Of a stretch of 56,510 bases of DNA, positions 1-7,558 are shown in pieces. The DNA comes from Fluviicola sp. (GTDB taxonomy: Bacteria; Bacteroidota; Bacteroidia; Flavobacteriales_D; Crocinitomicaceae). A program made the position numbers and the translations under genes. Position 1 is the first letter of the stretch, and each line of letters starts with the position of its first letter. The DNA lies in assembly GCA_002734085.1 (NCBI GenBank), contig NVXV01000020.1, positions 1 through 56,510 on the forward strand, given 5' to 3'. The notes under the pieces are model-generated. The model saw only the letters and a program-made list of their open reading frames with translations. It was not told the origin of the DNA and did no database searches.

Positions 1-81
1 TGCTATAAACTAAATCGCAGGTACTTTGGTGAGAAGGTTTTCGATAGATTAACGTTAGCCGTTGCTAAATCCTACTGGTAA
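1..81 (+). pseudogene. C-terminal end of an IS1595/ISXO2-like transposase (cut by window edge)
   Basis: The first 26 codons read in frame 1 to a TAA at 79-81. They include CYKLNRRYFGEKVFDRL, which resembles the C-terminal end of DDE transposases of the IS1595 family, where an aromatic-rich F-x-Y-x-x-NRR segment is followed by a [LV]FDRL segment. The rest of the gene lies to the left of the window, so I cannot tell whether the element is intact. No terminal inverted repeat can be identified because the other end is absent. The family call rests on this short motif only. Confidence 0.55.
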
Positions 82-514
82 CATTTGGGGGAATCAAATA
101 TTTAAAGGGTCATTTAGTTAATAATAACGACAACTAAATTATAGCCTACCGCAACTATAACTAACACACTAAGCTTTTAGTTTGACAAATTGCTATAGGT
201 TGAATCATTAAAATTTACAGTTATGAAAAATATTCTGTTGATCTTACTTTAAATGATATCAGTGAAGAAAATATTAAAATCCCACATGATGATAGGTTAA
301 AGTTTAAGTTCTTTATCATGAACTTAAAAGATTACAGTAGCTGTTTTTTCAGAAAAAACAGCTACATACATTGACTAAGTCTTATCATCTAAAAAACATA
401 AAATCCTAAAACCTGCTTATTAATAGTCTACTGTTCAAAATTTAGAAGACAACACTACTTTCTGAGAGAAATCTATTGCGACCTTTACAGTTGAATCTTT
501 TAAACAAAAGAATT
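82..514. other. Gene-free interval with one long palindrome
   Basis: I see no convincing gene between the transposase end and the OmpA-like gene. A short open stretch starting near 223 (MKNILLILL) stops after nine codons. The only clear structure is a perfect 13-bp inverted repeat at 337-365 with a 3-base loop, described separately. The AT-rich stretch 380-514 presumably holds the promoter of the downstream gene, but I find no exact TAnnTTTG box. Confidence 0.5.
337..365. repeat. Perfect 13-bp palindrome with 3-base loop
   Basis: The arms are GTAGCTGTTTTTT (337-349) and its exact complement at 353-365, with a CAG loop. The T-run and A-run lie inside the stem, so either strand could form a hairpin with U residues in its 3' or 5' arm. 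There is no extra T-run after the stem. It could be a bidirectional terminator between the insertion-sequence remnant and the next gene, or part of the mobile element's flank. Confidence 0.6.
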
Positions 515-1477
515 ATGAAGTTTTTGCTTGGACTATCGGTTTCTATTATCCTTTTAAGCGCCTGTGTGCCTGCTAAAAAATATAACGATTTGCTTTCAAA
601 AGAAAAAGCGTGTAGTGAAGAGCTAAAAAAGTACAAAACTTCCTCCCTCGACAATGAAGCTAAACTAAAAACGGTAGAAGCTGAAGCTAAAATTTTACGT
701 GAAGATGTTAAGACCTTAAGAAAAGACACTTCTGATATGGGTCAAGCTTACCGTTCATTGCAAGCACAGTATAAAAAAGCCTTAGACGTAAGTGCATCTG
801 TTGAGAAACAACTCGATCAAATTAAAAGTGAAGATGCTAAACAACTTGCCAGAATGCGTGCTGACCTTGAAGCTAAAATCATTGAAACACAACGAAAGGA
901 AGATGCTTTGATTGCTTTAGAAAAAGAATTGAAAAACAAACAACGTCTGCTAATAGAAAGAGAACAACGCGTTCAGGAACTTGAAGAAATGATTGCGAGA
1001 AAAGATATGGCAGTCAAAGAATTGGAAGAAAAAATCGCTCAAGCTTTACGCGGATTTAAAGACAAAGGCTTAACCGTTGAAGAAAGAGATGGTAAAATAT
1101 ATGTTAGCCTAGAAGCTAAATTACTATTCGCTTCGGGGAGCACAGCTGTTGAACCCGAAGGGAAACAAGCTGTCATTCAGTTGGCGCAAGCCATTCAGGG
1201 AGATGATGACTTAGAAATTATCGTCGAAGGACATACGGATTCTGATGCACTCAATAGCAGAACTCACCCTAAAGACAACTGGGAGCTTTCTGTATTAAGA
1301 GCAACTTCAGTTGTTTCAATCATGACAGAAAATACGGATATCAACCCTGCAATTCTTTCTGCTTCTGGTCGCTCTAAATATCATCCAGTTGATGAATTTG
1401 ATAAAGCCAAGAACAGAAGGATTGAAGTGATTATTGCTCCTAACTTAGATGAACTATTTGAGATGATCTCTAATTAG
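515..1477 (+). CDS. OmpA-family lipoprotein with long coiled coil
   Basis: This is a predicted outer-membrane lipoprotein that anchors to peptidoglycan. I place the start at the ATG at 515, because translation from there gives a clean lipoprotein signal peptide with lipobox LLSAC (Cys at about residue 17); the upstream in-frame ATG at 476 would only add a charged, non-signal extension. Residues of about 20-190 are charged and heptad-like, a long coiled coil. The C-terminal 110 residues form an OmpA-like domain with VEGHTDSD and the NRRIEV segment, which in this family carry the residues that bind diaminopimelate. It stands alone, followed by a convergent ABC transporter operon. The general class is secure; the specific role (envelope spacer or tether) is inferred. 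Confidence 0.85.
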   Translation: MKFLLGLSVSIILLSACVPAKKYNDLLSKEKACSEELKKYKTSSLDNEAKLKTVEAEAKILREDVKTLRKDTSDMGQAYRSLQAQYKKALDVSASVEKQLDQIKSEDAKQLARMRADLEAKIIETQRKEDALIALEKELKNKQRLLIEREQRVQELEEMIARKDMAVKELEEKIAQALRGFKDKGLTVEERDGKIYVSLEAKLLFASGSTAVEPEGKQAVIQLAQAIQGDDDLEIIVEGHTDSDALNSRTHPKDNWELSVLRATSVVSIMTENTDINPAILSASGRSKYHPVDEFDKAKNRRIEVIIAPNLDELFEMISN

Positions 1478-1529
1478 ATTTTAATACTTTAAGACGATAG
1501 ATACGCTTGATTTTAGAATAAATGAATTT

Positions 1530-2330
1530 TTACAAGTCTCTTCTTTTTATTACCCAAAATGAAATGAAGAAGAACAAAATCATGTAAGTAATACATACTA
1601 AAATATTCATCCAACTATCTAACATAAAAGGTATTTCTCCAGTTCTTTCGTTTGCTGCATCTATCGTTTGTCTCAGTACAGGAAAAGGGGTAAGTTGAGA
1701 AAATGCATTTAGCGGGAAAAACGCATATATCACCTCTAATTTTGTTACTGTTAAAACGCCTCCAATAATAGCCTCAACAATAAATGATACTATAAAAAAG
1801 ATAATGGATAGTGCCGAACGCTTGACAAGCGTAGCAAAAAAGAATGCAAAGCTAAAATAACATAAAGTCTGCAGATAATAGACTGGTATTTTTGAAAAAC
1901 CGTCCCAAATATCGGCGTTTTCGGTATTCACTACACCGAAGACCATCCCCATTAAAAAAGTGTATATGGTAATAATTGTCGACAATAAGAATACAATAAT
2001 AAATTTACCGCCAATTACTTGACTCAGCGACATACCATCAATCACATTTTGTTTTAAGGTTTTGTACGAATACTCATTCGTCATCACAACTACAACTATT
2101 ACTCCCATTAAAACATTGAACCAGCTCGATGAATACGTTACCAATGCCCAAACATCTGGTGCTGCAAAAGGGTTCCAATCGGCGCCTAAAAGAGGGCCTA
2201 AAAACTTATTCAATATATAATAGAAAGCATATGCCACAAGTGGTGATAATGCAAAATAAACCAAGAGTAAAACACGAAGTGTATTTAACTTCTTTAATTT
2301 ACCAAGTTCTATAGCAAGTAATTTTTTCAT
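1530..2330 (-). CDS. ABC-2 type transporter permease
   Basis: This 266-residue integral membrane protein is the membrane half of an ABC exporter. It has a short cytoplasmic N-terminus (MKKLLAIELGKLKKL), then about six hydrophobic segments, and a basic C-terminal tail (FWVIKRRDL). This is the usual size and layout of single-gene ABC-2 permeases in Bacteroidota. Its ATG overlaps the stop codon of the ATPase gene in a TAATG junction, so the two are probably translationally coupled. The substrate cannot be told from sequence; relatives are involved in drug, lantibiotic or stress export. Confidence 0.85.
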   Translation of the reverse strand: MKKLLAIELGKLKKLNTLRVLLLVYFALSPLVAYAFYYILNKFLGPLLGADWNPFAAPDVWALVTYSSSWFNVLMGVIVVVVMTNEYSYKTLKQNVIDGMSLSQVIGGKFIIVFLLSTIITIYTFLMGMVFGVVNTENADIWDGFSKIPVYYLQTLCYFSFAFFFATLVKRSALSIIFFIVSFIVEAIIGGVLTVTKLEVIYAFFPLNAFSQLTPFPVLRQTIDAANERTGEIPFMLDSWMNILVCITYMILFFFISFWVIKRRDL

Positions 2331-3223
2331 TATTTTACAATTTCTAAGAATGTTGATTCTAAGTTCTTTTTATGGTCTCGTAAACCAGATAGATAAACAC
2401 CTTTTTCGGCAAACGTCTGATTGATTTGAGCATTTGTATATTTTTCATCCACTGCAATGAGTATCTCATCCACTACTTCGTCAATGATAGAAATATGATC
2501 AGTTGAGTCGATAACTGCTTTTATTTTTTCAGTATCCTCGGCTTTAATCATCAACATTCTGTCCTGCGTCATTATCTCATCAAGTGTACCAACCTGAAGT
2601 AATTCACCATACTTCAAAATGGCTACATGCGTACACATCTTTTCAATTTCGTCAAGTAGATGAGAAGCAATAATAATGGTCTTTCCTTCTCTGGCAATAT
2701 CCATAATCAAAGACCTAATCTCAGCAATTCCCTGAGGATCTAACCCGTTTGTAGGTTCGTCAAGTACTAAAACTTCTGGATCCGCCAACATACAAGATGC
2801 CAGGGCCAATCGTTGTTTCATACCCAATGAAAAAGTCTTAAACTTGGACTTCTTTCTTTCCCATAAATTCACTCTTTTGAGAACACGCTCTATTGCTTCG
2901 TCAACGTTCTCAACGTCTTTGATATTTGCGACAATTTTTAAATTATCTACGGGGTTCAAGTATGGATAAAAGTTCGGTGTTTCTAAAAGTGCGCCGATGT
3001 TTTTGCGGTTTTCATCTTTCTGCCCGTTCCCGAACCAACTAAATGTACCTTTTTTAGGTTTTATAACGCCCAATAATATGCCTAGTGTTGTCGTTTTCCC
3101 ACTTCCATTCGGACCTAAAAGTCCAAATATTTGTCCTTTTTCAACGCTAATACTGAGGTCGTTTAATGCAACGGTATCCTTATATACTTTCCTTAATCCA
3201 CTCGTTTGCAATATCTCACTCAT
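2330..3223 (-). CDS. ABC transporter ATP-binding protein
   Basis: This is the 297-residue nucleotide-binding subunit of the exporter formed with the downstream permease. It has the Walker A motif GPNGSGKTT (residues 37-45), the ABC signature SLGMKQRLALA (about 135-145), the Walker B motif VLVLDEPTNGLDPQG (about 153-167) and the H-loop in IIASHLLDEIE. The C-terminal 80 residues are the extension seen in the CcmA/NatA-like subfamily. It is the first gene of a two-gene operon read leftwards; its start is at 3223 in a 133-bp divergent region shared with the SDR gene. Confidence 0.9.
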   Translation of the reverse strand: MSEILQTSGLRKVYKDTVALNDLSISVEKGQIFGLLGPNGSGKTTTLGILLGVIKPKKGTFSWFGNGQKDENRKNIGALLETPNFYPYLNPVDNLKIVANIKDVENVDEAIERVLKRVNLWERKKSKFKTFSLGMKQRLALASCMLADPEVLVLDEPTNGLDPQGIAEIRSLIMDIAREGKTIIIASHLLDEIEKMCTHVAILKYGELLQVGTLDEIMTQDRMLMIKAEDTEKIKAVIDSTDHISIIDEVVDEILIAVDEKYTNAQINQTFAEKGVYLSGLRDHKKNLESTFLEIVK

Positions 3224-3351
3224 AAAAAATGATTTTAGGTAAATATAGTTTTATTGTTTAAAACAAAAATTAAATTGAAAAGAATTTTGAATTAATAGTA
3301 AGAAGTTGAGAAATTTAAAATCCTACTTGCTAAACTATTAGTCAAAATAAA

Positions 3352-3359
3352 TACCTTTG
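3352..3359 (+). promoter_or_regulatory. Bacteroidota -7 box (TACCTTTG) of the SDR gene
   Basis: TACCTTTG matches the Bacteroidota -7 consensus TAnnTTTG exactly. A TTG at 3327-3329 is a possible -33 element, with spacing slightly long. Transcription would begin near 3363-3366, about ten bases before the ATG at 3375. A possible in-frame TTG start at 3357 lies inside this box and would not be transcribed, so the box helps to fix the start codon. Confidence 0.6.
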
Positions 3360-3374
3360 GGGAAAAACACGGAG

Positions 3375-4157
3375 ATGAATATAGATTTAACAGGGAAACA
3401 TGCCGTAGTTTGCGGAAGTACGCAAGGTATTGGAAAGTGTGTCGCTATTGAATTAGCGAATTTGGGTGCATCTGTGACTTTGGTTGCGCGTAATGAAGAT
3501 AAACTTAAGAGCACATTAAAAGAATTAAAGCCAAATGATAAACACGATTATTTAGTTGCTGATTTTACAAAGCCTACTCAACTTCAACAGAAAATAAAAA
3601 GTTGGGCAAGTAAGAATACGGCCCACATATTATTGAATAATACAGGTGGTCCAAAAGGTGGTCCAATTCGCGATGCGAACGTCGATGAGTTTCAGAATGC
3701 TTTTACACAACATTTAATCTGTAATCATATAATGGTTCAGACGCTATACCCTGGAATGAAAGAAGTAGGTTATGGAAGAATCGTTAATATCATTTCAACA
3801 AGTGTAAAGCAACCACTTGACGGATTGGGTGTTTCAAATACCGTGCGTGGAGCTGTAGCGAATTGGAGTAAAACCATGGCAAATGAGCTTGGACAATTTA
3901 ATATTACTGTAAACAACGTACTTCCTGGTGCAACAAACACAGTTAGGTTACAATCTATTGCTGAAAACAAGGCGGCTCAATCTTCAGGGTTAAACTATGA
4001 TGAGATTCTTAAAAATATGGCGGCTCAGTCTCCAATGAAACGTATTGCTCAACCAGAAGAGATTGCAAACGCTGTGGCATTTTTAGCGAGTCCTGCCGCT
4101 AGTTATATCAATGGAATCAACGTCCCAGTAGATGGGGGAAGAACGAAATCGTTATAA
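3375..4157 (+). CDS. SDR-family oxidoreductase with altered catalytic residues
   Basis: This is a short-chain dehydrogenase/reductase of about 260 residues. The Rossmann motif GSTQGIG (14-20) and the NNTGG segment bind the nucleotide; PVDGG near the C-terminus is the usual family ending. The catalytic Ser region is present (NIISTS), but the place of the Tyr-x-x-x-Lys pair reads SNTVR in the stretch GVSNTVRGAVANWSK, so both Tyr and Lys appear replaced. SDR subgroups annotated as BKR-like that lack the catalytic Tyr are known, so a different chemistry or a binding role is possible. I prefer the ATG at 3375 to the upstream TTG because the latter lies in the promoter. It is followed after 14 bp by the DUF4286 gene, with which it may be co-transcribed. 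Confidence 0.85.
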   Translation: MNIDLTGKHAVVCGSTQGIGKCVAIELANLGASVTLVARNEDKLKSTLKELKPNDKHDYLVADFTKPTQLQQKIKSWASKNTAHILLNNTGGPKGGPIRDANVDEFQNAFTQHLICNHIMVQTLYPGMKEVGYGRIVNIISTSVKQPLDGLGVSNTVRGAVANWSKTMANELGQFNITVNNVLPGATNTVRLQSIAENKAAQSSGLNYDEILKNMAAQSPMKRIAQPEEIANAVAFLASPAASYINGINVPVDGGRTKSL

Positions 4158-4171
4158 TAAAATTTGAGAGT

Positions 4172-4486
4172 ATGATAGTCTATAATGTTACCGTAAGTAT
4201 CGATGAAAATGTCGGGGATGAATGGCTTCAATGGATGCGTGAAACACATATTCCAGACGTAATGGAAACAGGTCATTTCAAAGAAAGTAGACTCTGTCGC
4301 GTTCACGGTGAAGAGGAAGGTGGTGTGACTTATGCTATTACCTATGTCGCTTTTTCGGAAGATGCTTTGAATCAATACCAAGACGAACATGCTCCTCGAT
4401 TACAAGCTGAGCATAATGAAAAATTTGCAGGGAAATATGCAGCATTTAGAACCTTGCTTTCGGTGATTGACGAATTCAAAAAATAA
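4172..4486 (+). CDS. DUF4286 family protein
   Basis: This small soluble protein (104 residues) has no signal peptide. Its opening, MIVYNVTVSIDENVGDEWLQWM, and the later HAPRLQAEHNEKF segment fit the DUF4286 family, which is found almost only in Bacteroidota and commonly lies beside rsmA. Its stop codon overlaps the ATG of rsmA in a TAATG junction, so the two are translationally coupled, which hints at a role linked to translation or ribosome assembly. The fold is probably a ferredoxin-like alpha/beta barrel of the dimeric type, but this is a guess. No catalytic residues are recognisable. Confidence 0.8.
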   Translation: MIVYNVTVSIDENVGDEWLQWMRETHIPDVMETGHFKESRLCRVHGEEEGGVTYAITYVAFSEDALNQYQDEHAPRLQAEHNEKFAGKYAAFRTLLSVIDEFKK

Positions 4487-5265
4487 TGACAGTAGCTCCC
4501 AAAAAAGGACTTGGTCAACATTTTTTAGTCGACCAAAATGTAAGTCGTAAAATTGTTGCGCAAATAAAAGGTCATGAAGACTGTTCCAACATATTGGAAA
4601 TTGGACCGGGAATGGGAGCTATTACTAAATACTTACTTGAAATACCAGACACTTCATTACATGTGATGGAGGTTGATAGGGATTCAGTGGCTTACCTACA
4701 AGAGCATTATCCAAAATTAAAGGACAAGATCCATCAAAAAAACGTTTTAAAAACGGATTTTAGTGCCATTTTTGGTGAAAACCCTTTTATCATGGTGGGG
4801 AATTTTCCGTACAACATTTCTTCACAAATATTATCTACTTGTATTAAAAATAGAAATCAGATTCCCGAGATAATGGGTATGTTCCAAAAGGAATTAGTAG
4901 ATAGAATAATGGCTCCTGAAGGTTCTAAGCAATATGGTGTTTTGAATGTATTGTTGCAGACCTATTACGATGTTGAATATTGTTTTACTGTAGAACCAAC
5001 TGTTTTCAATCCGCCACCCAAAGTGAAGTCTGCAGTGATTAGCTGTACACGAAACGAACGCAAAACACTTCCTGTCGATGAGACGCTTCATGAAAAGATT
5101 GTGAAGACCTGTTTCAGTCAAAGACGAAAGACAATTCGTAATACACTCAAAAGCATAGTCGATGTAAAAAAGTTAGAAGACCATCCTCTTTTATCTGAGC
5201 GTCCTGAGAAATTGAGTATTGAAGACTTTATTGAATTGACACGCGTTGTAGAGGGTGTTGGGTAA
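4486..5265 (+). CDS. rsmA: 16S rRNA (adenine1518-N6/adenine1519-N6)-dimethyltransferase
   Basis: RsmA (KsgA) dimethylates two adjacent adenosines in the 3' terminal helix of 16S rRNA using S-adenosylmethionine, a late 30S assembly check. The 259-residue length is normal. The N-terminal KKGLGQHFLVD segment, the SAM-binding motif ILEIGPGMGAIT (about 37-48) and the catalytic NFPYNIS motif IV (about 106-112) are all present. The C-terminal SQRRKTIRN segment belongs to the small helical domain. It starts inside the stop codon of the DUF4286 gene. Confidence 0.95.
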   Translation: MTVAPKKGLGQHFLVDQNVSRKIVAQIKGHEDCSNILEIGPGMGAITKYLLEIPDTSLHVMEVDRDSVAYLQEHYPKLKDKIHQKNVLKTDFSAIFGENPFIMVGNFPYNISSQILSTCIKNRNQIPEIMGMFQKELVDRIMAPEGSKQYGVLNVLLQTYYDVEYCFTVEPTVFNPPPKVKSAVISCTRNERKTLPVDETLHEKIVKTCFSQRRKTIRNTLKSIVDVKKLEDHPLLSERPEKLSIEDFIELTRVVEGVG

Positions 5266-5350
5266 TCGCGAAGGAGACTTAGAGTTTGCAAGAATATGGT
5301 AGATCCAATTTGTTAAAATGAATTCAACTGCTTTACATCGGACTAAATAG

Positions 5351-5435
5351 AACCGCAGATTGAAGAATATGGAACAGCAGAAGTTAGAATTGGCGAGTTC
5401 GAAATTATTAAATCCATATTCGATATTCTGCGGTT
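5351..5435. repeat. Imperfect inverted repeat carrying a dispersed CTGCGGTT word
   Basis: The left arm 5351-5373 begins AACCGCAGA and ends AATATGGA; the right arm 5413-5435 is TCCATATT, six mismatched bases, then TCTGCGGTT. So two helices of 9 and 8 bp flank an internal loop. The right arm (5415-5435) matches 48278-48298 at 18 of 21 positions. It lies between the convergent rsmA and metG genes and may end transcription, but the related copy at 48.3 kb makes a dispersed repeat more likely. Confidence 0.55.
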
Positions 5436-5441
5436 AAAAAC

Positions 5442-7496
5442 TTAACGTATCTCCGACCCTGCCCGCAAATCTTTATCAGGTACCATAAACGAAAGCACAC
5501 CTTCTTGATCTTCTGCCATTAGAATCATTCCTTGAGAAACAACTCCTCTAATTTTTCGAGGAGGTAGGTTCATAAGTACAGTAACTTTTGTTCCAACGAT
5601 ATCTTCTGGTGAGTAATGTTGAGCAATCCCAGATACAATTGTTCTTTGATCTAAACCTGTATCTATTTTTAATTCTAAAAGTTTATCTGCCTTCTCTACT
5701 TTTTTTGCTTCCAATATTTGACCTACTCTTAAATCCATTTTCATGAACTCCTCAAATTGAACGGCTTCTTTTTCTGGTTCTGCAGTCATTTCTTCTGTTT
5801 TTGTAGCTTGTAAAAGTGCTTGTTCGTTTTCAACAAAAGCATCATCAATTTTTTGGAAAAGTATCGTCGGTTTATTTGCTTTCACTCCAGAAGGAATAAA
5901 ATCTATATGACCCGCTTTTGACCAATCTACAGTTTCTACATTTAAAAAGTCACGTAACTTTTTAGCCGTTCCCGGAATAAATGGGTCCAATAGAATAGAT
6001 AAACTTCCAGTAATTTGAATCGCTATATTCAAGATGGTTTTGACACGCTCTGGATCCGTTTTGACTAACTTCCAGGGCTCTGTTTCTGCCAGGTATTTAT
6101 TTCCTAAGCGAGCTAGTCCCATTACCACTCCTTGAGCTTCTCGAATTTTGTATTTGTAAAGTAATTCCTCAACAAGCTGTGGAGTTTCTGCCAATTGCTT
6201 AATTATTTCTTGATCATGATCCGTCAATTCCTGTCTAGCAGGAACTTCACCATCATAATATTTATCATTCAAAACCAAAGCTCGGTTGACGAAGTTCCCA
6301 AGTACATCAGCTAATTCGTTATTTACTCGTGACTGAAACTCATTCCAAGTGAACTCACTATCTCTACTTTCGGGTGCGATTGCGGTTAACGTATATTTCA
6401 ACTCGTCCACTTTGTCGGGATAACGCTCTAAATATTCGTGGAGCCAAACTGCCCAATTTCGTGAAGTTGAAAATTTATCTCCTTCTAAGTTTAAAAACTC
6501 TGAAGCAGGAACGTTATCGGGTAGAATAAATTCACCATGTTCTTTTAAAAGAATTGGGAATATGATTGCATGAAATACAATATTGTCCTTCCCTATAAAG
6601 TGAACTAGTTTTCTATCTCCCGTCCAATAGTCTTTCCAGTTTTTATTGTTGTCCTGTGCCCATTGTTTAGTTGCTGAGATATAACCAATCGGTGCGTCTA
6701 GCCAAACATATAATACTTTTCCGTCAGCTCCTTCGACAGGTACAGGAATTCCCCAATCTAGATCACGTGTCATTGCGCGGGGCTTCAATCCACCATCAAT
6801 CCAGCTCATACACTGACCCAATACTTGTTTTCTCCATTGTGAAGCATCATGTTGCTGAACGCCGTCTAAGGTTCCTTCTTGAATCCATTCTTTGAGCCAT
6901 TGCTCATGACGCTCCATAGGTAAAAACCAATGTGAAGTCTCTTTCATTACTGGAGATTTACCACTTAATTTCGAAACGGGGTTAATCAGTTCATTTGGAC
7001 TCAATGCCGATCCACATTTTTCACATTGATCCCCATAAGCTTCAGCATAACCACATTTTGGACATTCTCCCGTGATATATCGATCAGCCAGAAATTGCTG
7101 ATATTCTTCATCAAAATATTGCTCACTTCTTTGCTGCGTAAATTTATCGTTGTCGTTAAGTTTTTTGAAAAAGTCTTGTGCTGTTTCTTTATGTATATCA
7201 GTTGTTGTTCTGTGAAAAATATCAAATGAAATATCAAATTTCTTAAAAGAATCCGCTAGGATAGAATGGTATTTATCGACAATCTCTTGCGGAGTAATAG
7301 CTTCTTTTTTAGCTCGTAAAGTAATAGCTGCTCCGTGTTCGTCGCTACCACTAATAAAGGCTACATCGTGACCTTTGTGACGCAAAAAGCGCACAAATAC
7401 ATCTGCGGGAAGGTAAACTCCTGCAACATGTCCTAAATGAAGAGGGCCATTCGCATAAGGAAGCGCTGCTGTTATTGTATATTTTTGTTTTTCCAT
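5442..7496 (-). CDS. metG: Methionyl-tRNA synthetase
   Basis: This 684-residue class I synthetase charges tRNA-Met. The HIGH motif appears as HLGH (residues 20-23) and the KMSKS loop as KFSTSRN (near residue 340). A zinc knuckle with two C-x2-C pairs, CPKCG and CEKCG, lies near residue 145-160. The anticodon-binding helical domain follows. From about residue 580 there is a C-terminal EMAP/Trbp111-like tRNA-binding domain (MDLRVGQILEAKKVEKADK), as in the long dimeric MetRS form. It is transcribed alone from a -7 box at 7518-7525. Confidence 0.97.
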   Translation of the reverse strand: MEKQKYTITAALPYANGPLHLGHVAGVYLPADVFVRFLRHKGHDVAFISGSDEHGAAITLRAKKEAITPQEIVDKYHSILADSFKKFDISFDIFHRTTTDIHKETAQDFFKKLNDNDKFTQQRSEQYFDEEYQQFLADRYITGECPKCGYAEAYGDQCEKCGSALSPNELINPVSKLSGKSPVMKETSHWFLPMERHEQWLKEWIQEGTLDGVQQHDASQWRKQVLGQCMSWIDGGLKPRAMTRDLDWGIPVPVEGADGKVLYVWLDAPIGYISATKQWAQDNNKNWKDYWTGDRKLVHFIGKDNIVFHAIIFPILLKEHGEFILPDNVPASEFLNLEGDKFSTSRNWAVWLHEYLERYPDKVDELKYTLTAIAPESRDSEFTWNEFQSRVNNELADVLGNFVNRALVLNDKYYDGEVPARQELTDHDQEIIKQLAETPQLVEELLYKYKIREAQGVVMGLARLGNKYLAETEPWKLVKTDPERVKTILNIAIQITGSLSILLDPFIPGTAKKLRDFLNVETVDWSKAGHIDFIPSGVKANKPTILFQKIDDAFVENEQALLQATKTEEMTAEPEKEAVQFEEFMKMDLRVGQILEAKKVEKADKLLELKIDTGLDQRTIVSGIAQHYSPEDIVGTKVTVLMNLPPRKIRGVVSQGMILMAEDQEGVLSFMVPDKDLRAGSEIR

Positions 7497-7517
7497 TACT
7501 CTACGATTTCAAAAGCA

Positions 7518-7525
7518 CAAAGATA
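7518..7525 (-). promoter_or_regulatory. -7 box (TATCTTTG) of metG
   Basis: Read on the minus strand, 7525-7518 is TATCTTTG, an exact TAnnTTTG box. A minus-strand TTG at 7550-7548 is a possible -33 element. The predicted transcript starts near 7512, giving a leader of about 16 bases before the ATG at 7496. Confidence 0.6.
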
Positions 7526-7558
7526 ATGGAAAGGAATGATTGATAAGCAATGATGCTA

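Noticed and set aside
476-514. Upstream ATG for the OmpA-like lipoprotein
   Set aside because: It would place thirteen mostly polar and basic residues before the signal peptide and break the lipoprotein start.
3357-3374. TTG as upstream start for the SDR protein
   Set aside because: It lies inside the -7 promoter box TACCTTTG and would not be transcribed; the ATG at 3375 gives the normal N-terminus.
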